The notes under the pieces were generated by a model. That model made no database searches and had not been told where the DNA came from. It worked only from the letters and a program-made list of their open reading frames with translations. Below, one piece after another: positions 12,028-25,982 of a stretch of DNA of 64,000 nt. How positions within the stretch are numbered: the stretch's first letter is position 1; each line of letters starts with the position of its first letter. The stretch is from Cacajao melanocephalus (taxonomy: Eukaryota > Chordata > Mammalia > Primates > Pitheciidae): the NCBI GenBank assembly GCA_963573385.1, contig CAUYLG010066214.1, positions 1-64,000 of the forward strand, read 5' to 3'. The position numbers and the translations under genes were made by a program.

Positions 12028-13620
12028 GGCTTTGAACAATGCTAGTCTTTTGCTGAGTAGTTGGAAATATGCTTGTAAGACATAACTGAGATGACCGTAA
12101 ACTATTTTCTAATAAAAACTGATACTTTATTGAGGTTTCTTTGTTAAATAGGTAGCTAAGAGATCTTAGCACAATTACCATGTCAGTGGGTAAAGCGCAC
12201 TGATTCAATGGAAGGAAACAGTTAACACTATTACTGACTTTGAATTAGTAACTTAAATATAAAAAGAAATACCCTTAAATGCATATCATGGTGTTTCCAA
12301 GAGTTAGATAAATGTGAATTAACCATACACTTGATTTAAATCTTCCTAGGTATCATGACTGATTTCCCGTTTAATGATTATTTCACTACAAAGTTTATTC
12401 TGATATTCCTCAGGTTTCCTTCAAATTAACTACAAAAGTTTATCCTACCAAAGCAACCAGCAGCACACATAATAAATAATTGCACATTTTTCTGACATTT
12501 TCATGGAATTGATACTGCAGTAATCACTGGGTGCTATCATGGGTCAGCTGTGCATTTCAGGGATTATATTTCACAGTTTTTCAGTCTGTAGCAACTAGAG
12601 AACAAAATAAAATATGCAAAGGCTACACAAGAGTGTCTACCTAGTCGTACAGTCTATTAGTCCACTGTCTCTCATTCTAAACCATGAATAATTACATATT
12701 ATGGAGAAGTGACATTTACATATTCATTACATATGTGTGGACACATGTTGATATACATATATGCACACAACCATTCTACTTTTCTCTTTTCACCAGTAGT
12801 TACCGTCACCAGGCATATACAGCACTAGGATTTAATTTTATTTTATGAAACCTTAATTTTTCACCATTTCTTTTTTGTCTTTGGCTATGTATTTTACAGA
12901 AGTGTAATGTTAGTATAGACACACTATAGAATTGAATTCCATCTTAATGGAAACATTCTCCAAATTATTAACAGTCATGACTTCCATTTGTGTTGATTAT
13001 GTATCAATTCTTTTAGATATTCAATAATTAAAAGAACTTTCATAGATAATTTTAAGATAAATAGCTTTATGCACTAGTATGTTTTTCTACTTTTTAATAA
13101 TTTTCTTGATATAAATCTTGGAAATTGAATCATTAGCATTTAAATTATCTAGAAATGATATATTTATCATTTTAAAAAACAAACTTAATTTGCGATGTGA
13201 GTGTTAGTGCCTTGATTACATGTTTTTTTCAATAAAAAATAGTGAAGTGTGTTAAGAGAGTCTTTTTATTCTTTCTAACGATTATTAATAAATACCTAAG
13301 TAAAAACAAAAAAGAAAAGGGAAGGTATACTGAGTTAAGCTATGCTTAAAACTTAAAGCATTTTTATTTAAACTAACTTTTATGATTTGAAGAATATTAA
13401 TTTCTCGTAGTAAAATATACTAAAAAATAAAATGATCACTCACAATTCATTCTTCTTTACTTTATTCTATGTATACATTTGATATTTACATATAATAAAA
13501 ACCTACGTGAATTTCTCTGAGGCATGACATCTCTTTATAAGCATGATTTGGGTCACTGCATTTTACTAATACATTCTACTTTACTTAGTCATTTGGCTCT
13601 TAGTATAGATATTAGTGTAA
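12028..13620. other. Unassigned AT-rich sequence
   Basis: Very AT-rich, with no gene seen. Parts of 12700-13600 may be decayed antisense L1, but no landmark is strong enough to call. Confidence 0.4.
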
Positions 13621-13624
13621 TTTA

Positions 13625-13800
13625 AAAATTTTCAGCTCTTATAAACAGTATTGCAATGAGCGAGGGTCAAATTTGTGTCCATATTTATAATTATTTCCTT
13701 AAATTCCTAGAAGTGATGTTAATACCTACGATTATAAGTAGTTTTAAGGTTCTTGATACACATTATCAAATTTCTTTTTAAAAAGCTGTATGAAAAAGCT
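13625..13800 (-). mobile_element. Antisense L1M fragment
   Basis: 'cttataaacagtattgcaatgagc' and 'ttccttaaattcctagaagtgatgtt' match the antisense of the L1 3' region ('attataaacagtgctgcaatgaac...aaattcctagaagtgg'). Confidence 0.6.
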
Positions 13801-14325
13801 TGGACAAAAAAACAATTTTCATACATGAAGTAAAATCATTATATGGAATGTGTTACAAATAGCTAATATATACATGCAGGATAGTTACTTTTTAACAATG
13901 GATAATGAACTCCAGAGATGGGAAATAAGTTGAATGAAGCAGAGCAAGAATAGAGGGTAGGCAGTGCAAAGGATGGAGAAATAGTGAAAACTGTTAATAT
14001 ACATCATGCTCTGCCTGGTTGCACATTGTACTTTGATGACTTGGTTAGAGAAGGGAGCCAGAAGTGGTCCAAGTCTTTAATTTCCTTTGTAATCTTTCTA
14101 GATATCTATGAGTATGTTAATTTGGAGTTTAAGTATTACTTGAAAACTATGCTGTTTGGCTTGTATGGAGAATACAGTGGTTCTTGAAAACAAGAGTGAA
14201 ACCTGCTTGAGAATTGGAGTAGCCTTAGAATAGTCATATCAGCAAATTAATAGAGAAGAAAAAAGAAACCATGTATATAGGATCAAATGCCAAAATAATG
14301 CATGGAAACTTTATCACGTTAAATT
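13801..14325. other. Unassigned sequence
   Basis: No gene or named repeat is seen. Confidence 0.45.
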
Positions 14326-14327
14326 CA

Positions 14328-14600
14328 TGCCTTCATGTATTCATACATTAAATATTTTTGTTGAGCAACTATTATATGCCAGGCATTTCTCTAAATCCTG
14401 GAGTTATGATAGTGAATCAGAGATATAGTCCATATCTTCATGGAGCTTACAGCTGAGTGAGAAATACTGACAACTAACCAGACAGTTATAGGGTGATGGC
14501 AAGCTTAGTGGGATAAGGAAACGATGACAACCAACCCTGTTTGGGTGGTTAGAGAAAGTATGAGGCCAGTTTTCATACTGAAAGGTAGTTAATGGAACAG
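14328..14600 (-). mobile_element. L2 LINE 3' fragment
   Basis: Reverse complement of the L2 3' end: TTGTTGAGCAACTATTATAT near 14358, 'gccaggcatttctctaaatcctgg', and 'catatcttcatggagcttacagctgagtg' near 14431. Confidence 0.8.
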
Positions 14601-15240
14601 AGTGAGCTGGTGAACCAAAATACTGATTATGTAATTTCTGCTGTCCATCATAAGTCTGGAAATAATAGTACACCTGTTTGGAACTTTATAGCTTCCCATT
14701 ATGTTCCAGTGGAGAGAGCTAGACGACTTTAAAACTACTGAGATCATTTTAGTCATGGACAACCTGTGATATTAGCCATATTTTAGCAATGCAAATATGG
14801 GGATAGGAAAAATAAAGAATTTAAAAAGAGAGAAACTAGTATCTTAATGAAGGAAGAGTAATAAGTAAGACTAAACGTGTGTAATAAACATTTTGTCAGG
14901 TTACATATGTGCCTGAGTTCATTGTGTAGTTAAATCTGTATTTGTTTCCAACAGGTTTGTTTGGGAGTTTTTCTATTTGTTGCTGTTGTTGTTTTCTCTT
15001 GAGATCTGACAAAAGTACCCCTTTGAGAGTTGTACAGAACAAGTCTCTGCTAGATGGCCCCAACTCAAAATCTAGCTGTTATATTGGTGGCTAGGCAGGA
15101 ACAAACTAGATTAGATTGGCCAACCAGGGGGACACTGGCAAGAGCTCTCATCTTCAGCTGAAATCTACAAAGAAGCTTGGCTTGATGATGCCTGGTAGCT
15201 TTACTGGGATCATCCAAAGTATAAGGAAAGTTTTCACAGA
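14601..15240. other. Unassigned sequence
   Basis: No gene or named repeat is seen. Confidence 0.45.
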
Positions 15241-15244
15241 CTTT

Positions 15245-15430
15245 TATGCATAATACCTGATTTGATTCTTAAGTCTATTTGGGGCCAGAGAAAATACTGC
15301 TGTCTCTATTTTTCAAGGAAAGGAACAGATTCAAAGGTATTGAATGCTTTGCCTAGGGTCACCCTCCTAGTAACTGTCATAGCTAGAAGTGAAATCTTCA
15401 GATTCTTCATCTATTGCTCTATTAACATCA
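15245..15430 (-). mobile_element. MIR SINE (diverged)
   Basis: Antisense MIR core: 'tctctatttttcaaggaaaggaacagattcaaaggtattgaatgctttgcctagggtcaccctcctagtaactg', matching the MIR segment for 'gaggaaactgaggc...cttgcccaaggtcacacagctagtaa'. Confidence 0.6.
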
Positions 15431-16905
15431 GTTTTTTTTTAACAGCTCTGGATTGCCATTCTTTATGAAATGTGAATGATCAGGAGGACCTACTATATAT
15501 GGGGAAAATTCTTAAAGACTATGGACACTCTATTTTAACTCATTGCAAATGTAGAAAGTTGGATCTTGAACACAAGTTTGAAAAGAAAACAAACTGTGCT
15601 TCGTCTGCTATCTAACCTTTCAGTAAGACTCAACTAAAGCAGTAAGTCTGTGAACATTCTACTCCATCATTAAAAATTTCAGGAAAGTACTTACTTAGAA
15701 CAATGGGATTCCAAATATGTATTCAACTACTTAAAGTATCACAGAATGAGTAAAGCCAAAGCCAACTTGAATATGCTTTCTTTTAAAACTCTATGATACC
15801 AGCACTTTCTAATACAATTTAACATTGATCAATTGATCCTAATTCCACCTAGGGGCCCTTTTGAGAAAACACCAAATGACAGATCATTTTTAGAGAAAGA
15901 TTATCAAACCTAATTAACAAAATCATCCTCAGTCACTTAATTTGCTTTCTGTTATTATTTCCAAATTTGCTTAATATGTTGACTCTCAAATTTCCATATT
16001 CAAAAAACTAAACAATGCTTTCCTGACCAGGCCTCGCTGCTTCTCCCACAGGCTTGCAAAACATAATTTAATTATGCCTCTCTTTTCTTTTTCGAAATAG
16101 CCAATAACTTGGCTTTTTTCTTTCCTTAAGGAGACATTATGTGCCTCAGAGAAATAAGGAAAAATTTTAAACATATACTGTGCAAAATAGAGTTGACTCT
16201 TAATTTTCTATGGTAAAGGAAAGCAGAGATAGCATGTATGACTGAAATTTATGGACATGCCCTAAATTTCGTTTCAAAAAGCAATTTCAACTTCTCATTC
16301 AAACAAACCTGTTATTTGCTGCAAAATCGGGTGATGTGAGCTTTGCTTCTTTTCTGGAGCCAGCCAGAGGGTAAAGCAGGGAATGTACAAAACAGAAGTA
16401 CCCTCAAACTCGATAATCAATTCCCAAGGAAATGAAAGTTAACTATAATCATTTGGCACTGCATGAAGAAAGAATTCCACAGGAAATGTAAACACAGCTA
16501 AAACCATCTAATGTTTATTGTTTTCAGAGTCTAAATGCCCTCTTTAAAACCAACATGTAAGAAAAGTCATCAGATCTTCTTTACCAAGTCTGTAATTATT
16601 TAAAACCAAATCATGAAGCTACAGATTTAGAAGTCTCTAGGAAATATAAAAATGAAGACATCATGCTTAATCTCTGTATTTCTACATGATGACATTAATT
16701 GGGAGGCTAAATTGAAGCTGTGCATAAAAAGAAGTTTCTCTACTTCCAAAAAAAGGGATTCATAATTCTAATCGTTTTTAAGTGCTAAGTGATTAAAGAG
16801 GCAAGTTTAAGCTTTAGCTTGTAAGTCCCAAAATGCATTTTTGCTATATAGAAATGTTCATTGTTCTTTCTGATCCTTAAATGTTTGAAGGACCTTTAAA
16901 GAAGG
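15431..16905. other. Unassigned sequence
   Basis: No gene or named repeat is seen. The composition is uniformly AT-rich. Confidence 0.45.
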
Positions 16906-17289
16906 TGATATACCTTGGAAGTTTGGCCCCTCTATGTTTCATGTTGAAATGCGATCCTCAATGTTAAGGGTGGGGCCTAGTGGGAAGTGTTAGGTCATGG
17001 AATTAGATCCCTCATGCCCTCCTCATGGTCAGCAGTTTATACTAGATCTGGTTGTCAAAAAGAGGCTGGGACCTCCCCGCTCTTTCTCTTGCTCCCTCTC
17101 TTGCCATATGACATGCCTGTTCTCCCTTCACCTACCATGAATGAAAGTTCCTGAGATCCTAACCACAAGCAAATGCTGGCATCATACTTCCTATATAGTC
17201 TGCAGAGCCAGGAGCCAAAATAAACCTACACTCTATAAATTAGCCAGTTTCAGGTATTCCTTTATAGCAATACAAAATGGGCAACACAG
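16906..17289 (+). mobile_element. Solo MaLR LTR (MST-type)
   Basis: The LTR of a mammalian-apparent LTR retrotransposon. Landmarks in order: TTTCATGTTGAAATGCGATC near 16937, GGTGGGGCCTAGTGGGAAGT, 'agatctggttgtcaaaaagaggctggg', the 'ctctttctcttgctccctctcttgcca' box, and a 3' part with 'ccaaaataaacctacactctataaatta' that holds a degenerate polyadenylation signal. Only the LTR is present, with no internal gag-like region, consistent with LTR-LTR recombination. Confidence 0.88.
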
Positions 17290-17450
17290 AAGACACGATA
17301 GAAGATGCTCTTCTTCTCTGGATATCCATTCAACCAAGGATCTTTTTCCAAAATGGCTGGTTCCATCTATCTGAATAAACTGCTGAGACATGTAATAGCC
17401 ATGACTGATGATCTCTACAGTTGTTTTTAGGAAACATCCTCATTAAATAA

Positions 17451-17646
17451 CAGTTCTCAAAGTGTGGTTCTCAGAGGCAAGGAGAACCAGTTTTATCTGG
17501 GAATTTGTTGGACATGAAAAATCTTGTGCCCTACCCTGGAGCTACTGAATCAGAAACTCTGGATTGAGCAGCAACAAACTAAATTTTAATGAGTCCTTCA
17601 GGTAATTCTGATGCATGCCGACATTTGTACACGTTTCTACACTCTG
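17451..17646 (+). mobile_element. MER5A hAT-Charlie non-autonomous transposon
   Basis: It starts CAGTTCTCAAAGTGTGGTTC and contains 'accctggagctactgaatcagaaactctgg' and 'gagtccttcaggtaattctgatgcatgc', the typical MER5A body. The right terminal inverted repeat is decayed. Confidence 0.88.
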
Positions 17647-18031
17647 TTAGAAGGTATGACCTCTTAGCATTGTCTCAAACTTATGTGAGTCTAATGAAAC
17701 CAAAATCTCTGGAAACATCCGGGGGTTTGCAACAAACTTTCATCAGTGAATTTTATCATGCTTAGCCTATAGAAGTTTGGAATAAATGTTTAGCCTTCTT
17801 CTGAACTATTATTGGATCACTAAACATCTATTGTCAACAATCGTCTTCAAAAATGTTTCTTTTCAACTTTTACCAATATCTTCATTTTACCACTTACGGA
17901 TCACCACTGATTACATAGAATGTATAATTCACATGTTGTATGTTTCTTATTTTGCTCCTTCAGCATCTATATAATTGGTGAGTAACTCATTTCATTAATG
18001 ATATTTAATAATTTTTAAACACTTTTGGTCA
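17647..18031. other. Unassigned sequence
   Basis: No gene or named repeat is seen. Confidence 0.45.
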
Positions 18032-18604
18032 TTGTTATTAAGATTCTCCAGAGAAATAGAACAAATAGAATACGTATCTCTGTGTGTGTGTATTCACATA
18101 CGTACATATAAAGAGATCTGTTATAAGGAATTGGCTCACACAATTATGAAGGCTGAGAAGTCTCAAGATCTGCAGTCAGCAAGCTTGAGACGCAGGACAG
18201 CCAAGAACCAAGTACTTAGTCGTAGTCCAAGTACCAAAACCCGAGAACCAGGAAATCTGATGGTGTAAGTTTCAGTCCAAAAGCCAGCAGGCTCCAGACA
18301 CAAGAGGAACTGTTTCAGCTTAAAGACAAAGGCCAAAAAGACGACTAACGTCCTAGCTCAGAGTAGTCAGGCAGGAGGAGTTCCCTTTTACTTGCAGGAA
18401 GGTTAGACTTTTTGTTCTGTTTAGAACATCAACTAGTTGGCTGAGATCCACTCACACTGGCCTGGGTAGGGGGTGGGCAACCTGCTTGTCCAAATGTTAA
18501 TCTCATGTAAAAGCACCCTCCCAGACACATCTAGAATAATGTCAGACCAAATATCTAGACAATCAGTGGCCTGGTCAAGTTGACAAGTAAAATTAACCAT
18601 CATA
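18032..18604 (-). mobile_element. LTR-like interspersed repeat, family not named
   Basis: A medium-reiterated human repeat running from 'gattctccagagaaatagaacaaatag' at the left, through 'ttataaggaattggctcacacaattatgaaggctgagaag' and 'aaaccaggaaatctgatggtgtaag', to 'ggtcaagttgacaagtaaaattaaccatca' at the right. Read on the minus strand it begins TGATGGTTAATTTT and carries a decayed AATAAA-like hexamer before a TA/CA-rich end, as an LTR would. I am sure of the repeat type but cannot name the family. Confidence 0.75.
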
Positions 18605-19918
18605 GCCATTTTTAAATTACTACTTTTATTTTCCACAGAATTGTGTAAGTGTTCTAATATTTTCTATATGCTCATCATTTTGCTCTTATTGGACATGACA
18701 TAGTTAATATTATCTATACAACTACTATAAATCAAACACCAACATAGTATATGGAAGACATTAATAAATGACCTGCTGGCTTAAATTAAAATAGGCAATC
18801 ATGACCATGTGGTGCACTGCTGATGCTGAGCAGCCAATGGTTTTCTTGTCTAAGGCGTACGTTTTATACTAATAAAAGTTTGTAGTTGAAAGTTAATAAG
18901 GAGAGAGATTTTTTTTGCATAGTGCTAATTCAAGTGAAAATACATGAACAATTCATCCAAGTAGCAAAGAATTTTTTTTTTACACCTGATTGTGCAACAG
19001 AGTGTTTCATTAATTGTTTATTTTGGCACCAGATAAACTGATTCTAAATCAGAAGGAAACAAGGTTTCTTTGAGGCAGAAGGAATTTCAAATAATTAACA
19101 GCAAGAACAAATATTTATGGCATGCCTAATATGCGTGAGATACTAGCTACATGTTAGGCCCAAAATTTCCCAAACGAATGCTTCAAAACTAAACATTTCA
19201 AATCAGGCAGCTAAAAAAAAAAAGAAAAAGGTAAATGTATCTCCTCTATACTTTATTGGGCAAGTTAAAGAATGTGTAATTTTTAATATTCTGTCTGTCT
19301 CATTTTTAAAATCAATGTGAATAACAAATCCTCTTGTTTCATCTCTTTTATAACTCTGGGAAGATGAGTTACACCCACCCAATATAATGGACTAATCAAA
19401 TTATTGTACATAGAATTAGAAACTACAAAGTAACCAAATCAGGAAAGAGACTATATGCAACTATTCAACATTAAGGCCCAAAGGAGCATATTTTTAAAAG
19501 ATCATGGACGGTTAACTGGAATTTATGCAATATAATTATTATAAGTTTAAGATCAAGGAAATTGAAATGGCCTGACTATATAAAGGTTTGAATACATACA
19601 TAGAAAAGTATGGAGAAAAAACGTAAGTGATTTGGCATTCCTGAAATATAAAAAGCTCTTAAGAAGAGAAAGTAAACACGTTCAAAATTTGAATAAAGAA
19701 GTACAAAATTAGTACAAAGTTTTCTCTTTTAAATTAAACTGACACATTGTTTATTTTTATAAGAGTCCAAATCTAGGTTTAAAAAATCTTCAGAATTATT
19801 AGTAAGTACATGGGACATAGTAGTTACATTCAGTATTGCTGCCGGTTACTGCAAAGAACCAAAGACATACTTTTTAGTTTTTGTAACTAGTTCCAAATTG
19901 ATTCAATTTCAAGGCCAT
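18605..19918. other. Unassigned AT-rich sequence
   Basis: No gene or named repeat is seen. Short T- and A-runs lie at 18909, 18973 and 19213. Confidence 0.45.
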
Positions 19919-20243
<325 letters not shown>

Positions 20244-20412
20244 ATCTTTTCATTCCTGCAAAATTGAGAATTATGGGTTGCTGTTGTTGTTGTATAGTGT
20301 GTGTGTTTGAATGTGTGATTCTTTGTGGTTAAAAAAAGAGTAAGAAGGTAAGAAAGTTGATACGGACAGCAAGAATAAGCTAGTGCAGGCGAGCAGAGGT
20401 AAGAGGAGGAAA

Positions 20413-20581
20413 GGAAGGAGAGAGAGAAGGCTATTGGTTTGGATTGTTACTGATATATACATTTATTTTATCAAGACGCAGAATTTAAAAGCATCAAGGA
20501 AGGAGGGAGAGAATGCTATTGGTTTGGATTGTAACTGATAAATATATTTATTTTATCAAGATGCAGAATTTAAAACATCAA
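20413..20581. repeat. Tandem duplication of an 85-bp unit
   Basis: Unit 1 (20413-20497) and unit 2 (20498-20581) lie head to tail. Both run from GGAAGGAG through CTATTGGTTTGGATTG and TTTATTTTATCAAGA to a CATCAA end, with about eight differences. The start of a third unit (GGAGAA) follows and soon diverges. The unit is not a repeat family I know. Confidence 0.93.
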
Positions 20582-23500
20582 GGAGAACTCAGAGTCAGGC
20601 TTTGCTCCTGATTCTATTTTGTTGCAGATTTACGTTAAGACAATGAATCTGAATCTCACCTAGGAATTCCTATGCTGCCACCCCACAGATGAGGTAATAT
20701 GAGTGAGATCTATTTAGAAATTATAGGACACTAAATATGCAGAGAAAGCCATAAATTATGACCTCAGTAGGTTAAAACAATCCTGTTTTTATGACCATCA
20801 TCCTTCTTGTTTTCCAAATGGAAATGAAGTTAAATTAGAGGTGCAGAGCAAGTTAATGATGCACCTGAGGACAGGATTGCAGGATGTGTCCAAAACTCAA
20901 CTAGTGTTATATGCACACTAGCCTAGTTTCTTCTTTAAACAAGAGATCATTCCACAGACCACATTGTGCCTTATGAATGAAGAATATGATATATTCTAAA
21001 ATACAATTTAAAAGTTAGAAGCATATTGTTTTCACTGATTCTAAGTCACCAGTGACCGGCTAGCTTTGGGCAAGGGCAATGTCAGTATCAATGCCATATA
21101 TTCAGTAATAAGTATATGCAATAGAATAAAAAATTAGAAAAGTAATATTCTCATAAAATCTATTATAAAGAATGAGGTAATTTTTCTTCTAAATGATTCC
21201 ATGGTCCCAAAAGATATAATGCCATTATAGAAACACATTTAAACAAACATAAAGCTAAATGAATTCATAATATGTTGCTTCTGCAAAGGCAAGACAATAT
21301 AAAAGGAGGATAAGGAAGAAACCTCGGTGCTCAATACAAGAACAAATAAGAATGTTTAGATTCTCACACTGTTTTCTTGGTGATGCAGGCCTTTCCTTAT
21401 TTAAGCAGCCACCTCATATTTCTGAGTGCTTGTTATTCTATAAACTTCAGAAATTACTCTTTTAACCTGAAGAACTGCTTTATTGGAAAAGCCAACTTAC
21501 AAAGTTAATTCTTCTCTAAAACTGTTTTTTTAAAGTATGTATCTGTATGGCCAGTGTTCTCAGTGCTAAAGAGCAAGAACTGAAGGGAAAACCAGAGACT
21601 ACTTCAGCTCAATCCGGTGTCACAGGTGAGTTCAACACATTCTGTATTTGGTACATTTTTGAAAACAGGTATTTTTATTTATTTTTATTTTTTACAAAGC
21701 AGGCATATTTTATTATGGATGAGTAATCATACCTAGTAACTTTAAAGAAATGTGGTTCTGTGATGAACGTGGCTATTATACTAATGCTAGCATCAATGCA
21801 TTTTAATTTTGTGTCTTTTCAGGACTACCGTAAATAATGAATATGTATTTAATAGCTGCTTTCTTGCCAAATACATTGAGGCATTCTCTTACTAAACAAA
21901 TAAAGCATTCCCCTGATTCAAAATTTTATGCTCCATGTAGTACTCATGGTAGGGGATAAGAGGCCTGATAGGCTGTTATCCTAGCTGCTTTAAGATAATT
22001 TCCCCAAGTTTGAATCAACATAACTCAGTTTAGTTAAACAGTTTTTTTCTTTAACTTCCCATTATTCTTTCCTTTCTTTTCCCTCATTTTCATACTTTCT
22101 TTAAAAGTAGTAGATTGACAGGAAAGTATAAGTTGAGCTCCATCACATCAGGCCTCCTTTGAACATGGCCCAAAATATTATTTGCAGTTAGATAATAATG
22201 TCAGCCATACTACTTTGTTCTACTGTAGGTGTTATAATTTATCAGTTGTGTTGATTTGTCTCTACTAAGTCTCTTCATACGTTAGTATATGTCAGGTTTT
22301 TATATAAAAGATTTATATATATATAACATATATAAATATATAAAAGCCTAAATTTTTTCTCTATTTTACAGTAACATATAATTTAGATTTACAGATGACT
22401 TTTAAATGGCATATATTAAAGTGTATTTTTCATGCTTTCTTACTTTTCAGTTAAAGAAAGATTTTTAAAAGGAAATCATCATTTAATAAGAATGGTACTT
22501 AAGAAAATTTAAATGAACCAGGCATGTAGTTAGGCGAAGATTGATCTTTTCTATCTTTAAAAAAGTAAGCATTTATCAACCAATGACCATTTCTAAGACA
22601 TTTCCCACAGGGCTTTGTGTTGGATGATTGGCATTTGCAACCTCACATGATTTCTTCTGAGTTAAGGAGTCTTCCCATAAGAATTATTATGGATTTACTA
22701 GGGATTCTTCTACTAGAAAATTAGAACACTTTGGCATTTATTACATCATTTCGTCCAATCTTCTGAGTTTTTTGAATGAGAAACATGGCGTCCAGAGATA
22801 TTAAATGAGTTGCCTGAAGTTAACACTTTCTGATCACCCCTTACAATCAAGCAGAAAACCAAGTGCTATGAATAGTACAGAGTCTAGGGGAGCTGTCAGG
22901 AGACAGGGCTGGTGCATGGCTTCAGGGCACAGACTGAACCAAAAGACAGAACCAAAATCTAAGTACTAGTCATGGGCAAGTGTGGGATGCATGGAAAACC
23001 TCCAAGAAAGGGGCAAAGGAAAAATTCATATTCAAGTTCAGGTACTAGAGAAGTAGAACTGACCTAATGAAGCTTAGGGAGGCAGTACTGATCAGAGAGG
23101 GAACACTTGTAATTGGGTAGTTGGACTAAGAAGAGAATGGGGTAGTTGAAAACTAACTTGTGGAAACTAAATTTCCAAATCCAATGAGGTCTTCATGAAT
23201 CTCACCTTTTATTTATCCTTTAAAAATTTTTTTTGGCAATTTTACATAGCCTACTACTCTGTCCCTCTTGAAATATTTTTTATTTTCCAGAATATTCCTG
23301 CCTTTAATACGTATGCCCATGGTAACGCTCACACATGAAAAGGCATCATCATCCTTTAACCAGTCAACATATTGCCTGCTCTCCACTCAAAGTGATCTTC
23401 CCCTTTATCCCCAGAGTTTTTATTACTCGTATAACTCATTTGGAGAGGGACTCTACTCATTAGTAGGGTGGTAAGGCTTGCTCAACATCAATTTAGTTTA

Positions 23501-24105
23501 TTCCTGTTGTTCTGATGTATTAGTTAACCCCTTCTTTCTGTAATAGTTTGGATAATAAGTTATATGCTCACTTAATTCCTTTAGTATTTATTCTTTATCT
23601 CCTAACCTAACCTGTATCTTTCACATGAGACCATAGCTGCATGTACTAGATGCTTGCTTTTTTTCCTGTTGATTCCTTGAGTGATGAGATATCACAGTCC
23701 TTATCAATACAAACTCCTACCAATCACAGGACACCTTTAATAACTATAGTATTTATTTAGACTCACTGTATGAATTGTAACCATGTTGCCCAAATGACTT
23801 ATAGAAATAATAATAAAATGGCAGGGGCATTTGTGTTGTCTCTTGTTATATTTTTGGAATTTATCATTCTGAAATATGGAGAATGTTACAAAAAATAAAA
23901 ATGAAGTAACTTGATTCCACTTTCAAAAAAGATCCCTCTGCTTCTCACCAAATTACATATTCCAAGTGTGCAATTTATCTGACCTAATGATATAACTGCT
24001 AAACTTTCTACCTAATTTATATCAAGAATACCATTTCATTCACTTATTCCTGCTTAACTCCTAAATAAAGACAATTTAGACTAACAGTGAGACATTATGT
24101 GTGTC
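20582..24105. other. Unassigned AT-rich sequence
   Basis: No gene seen. It holds a T/A-rich ATTTT tract at 21671-21692 and a TA-rich tract at 22312-22345. Possible but weak MIR remnants lie near 20780-20900 and 22740-22830. Confidence 0.45.
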
Positions 24106-24109
24106 TACT

Positions 24110-24480
24110 TTGCCTTCACTCTGCCCTCACTCATGAAATTCTATGAAATTCTACTTTTCAAGTTTCAGCTCAGATGTCACCTCCTTTGTACACTCTTTCC
24201 TCTTCACTCTTTTCTCCTCTGTCCCCTTCTCTGAGACAGTGAGGCATCCCTACTTCTATATTCTTACAGTACTTATTACATATTGATATTATAGTACTTA
24301 CTACATTGTACTGTAATTGTTTACATGCCTATCTGCCCCATTAGAATTATCTCCTAGGAGTCAGAAACCAAATCTTTTTCATTTGTCAATTCCCAGCTTC
24401 GAGACAACTGTCCCAATGCCGAGCATATCATGCTTTTAGCAAATATGTGTCAGATAAATGAATCAGTGATTCGAACACTT
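24110..24480 (+). mobile_element. L2 LINE 3' fragment
   Basis: L2 3' end landmarks: AGTTTCAGCTCAGATGTCAC near 24160, 'ctgccccattagaattatctcctaggagtcagaaaccaaatctttttcatttg' near 24334, and a tail resembling 'cagataaatgaatcagtga'. Confidence 0.78.
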
Positions 24481-25980
24481 TACAAAAGTTATCAAAATGT
24501 TAAATAATGATCTGTATATAAAAGACATTAAAATCTTAAATGAGCACACCTCTAATCTAATAGTGACATGTGTACTGTTTATAAAGTTTATATTTAAGAG
24601 AGATCCTTTCAAATACAGAAAGTGTTCATGATCACAAACTCGTTCTGATTAAGTGAAGGGGCAAATGACGTCCAAAGAGAAAATGCTACACTAGAATTTA
24701 CGCTTAGAAAAGACAGGCAGGAGGAAGCACCACAGCAGCGTGAAACAACGTAATGGAACCATTAACATCTAGGAGGTAATATCAATGAAGGGAAACTGTG
24801 ATCAGAGTGCTTTCATTTCAATAAAACATAAGGAAATTGTGCCCTAGGATCAGGGCCTACATGTGTCAGTTCTCTCTATATTTTGCCCACCCCAGAAGCA
24901 ATCAACAAAGCAAACATGAAGTCAGCATAGTTAACTTTGTTCAACAACCAGTGAGAAAATCAGTCCAACTGGTGATTAGACATTAATTAAACCAAATCAA
25001 AAGGAAACAGTTGCATTGAGGTCTTTTTCATCTATCTTTACATTTTATCCAAATAGAGACATAAAATAAAAACAACTAGATACATATATTTGATTGCGTT
25101 TTTAGCTATCAGTTACCACAGTCCTCTCTTGACGACTGCCACCCAGCCTCTGAAAAATAATGAGGTGTTTACAATTCCCCAGGTCCTTTCAATGAAGAGA
25201 AATAGCCCAAAAACCATTAACATGGATTAACGTTTATGTGCACAATCTTTTATGTATGTATAATCTTCTGTGATATTATTTGGGTATATACAGCATGTAC
25301 TGAAATGGAATATAATGAGTTATTATTATATTATTTCCCACTAACTGAATGCTAGCGTTTCTCAAGGGATGTACATAGTAAGTGTGGTTACTCTCAAGAA
25401 CGAAGTGAGCTCTCTTAGGTTTGGGGTTTGTAAAAGTGGGAAGTAGGAAGCAATAAAGGAACAGGAGTGAGAAAGAGAGGATCTGTTTTACAAAATGCTA
25501 GCTGGTCTTTTAGTGTTCATGTAACAGAACTAGAAGGAACCATTTGAGACCACCTTCTTATCCACTTCCCGCTTCTAGACAGGATTATATCCACAACATT
25601 TCCAGTAAGAGGAGTAATCCTGCTCTTAATATCCTCTGAAGGAGATTTAAACACTTTCATTTGTAACCTATGCTGAGTTTTGACAACATTCATAATCAAA
25701 TCATTCTTTGTAGAGCTGACCTAAATCCCTCTTAACCCAGTAGGAATTCATTTCCTATCTGTGCTCCTTAGAGGAGTAAGCTTATCACCTTCTTCCATAT
25801 AGTCTTTCAGATGCTTAGTTAATAAGTCTTGGGTCTGGAAAAGGCCTGAGAGGGCTGGGATAAGCACTAAGCTCAATGGATCTTGATGGAGGCTCATGCT
25901 TAGAGGGTGGTCCTAAAAACGACTCTTAATTCTTGGGGCTTTACACTGACAAGCCATGGCTAAGGGAGGGTGACATTGTA
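24481..25980. other. Unassigned sequence
   Basis: No gene is seen. A stretch near 25520-25700 resembles an old mammalian repeat but I cannot assign it. Confidence 0.4.
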
Positions 25981-25982
25981 GG

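Noticed and set aside
20413..20581. CRISPR-like array
   Set aside because: It has only two adjacent copies with no spacers, in a primate context. It is a tandem duplication.
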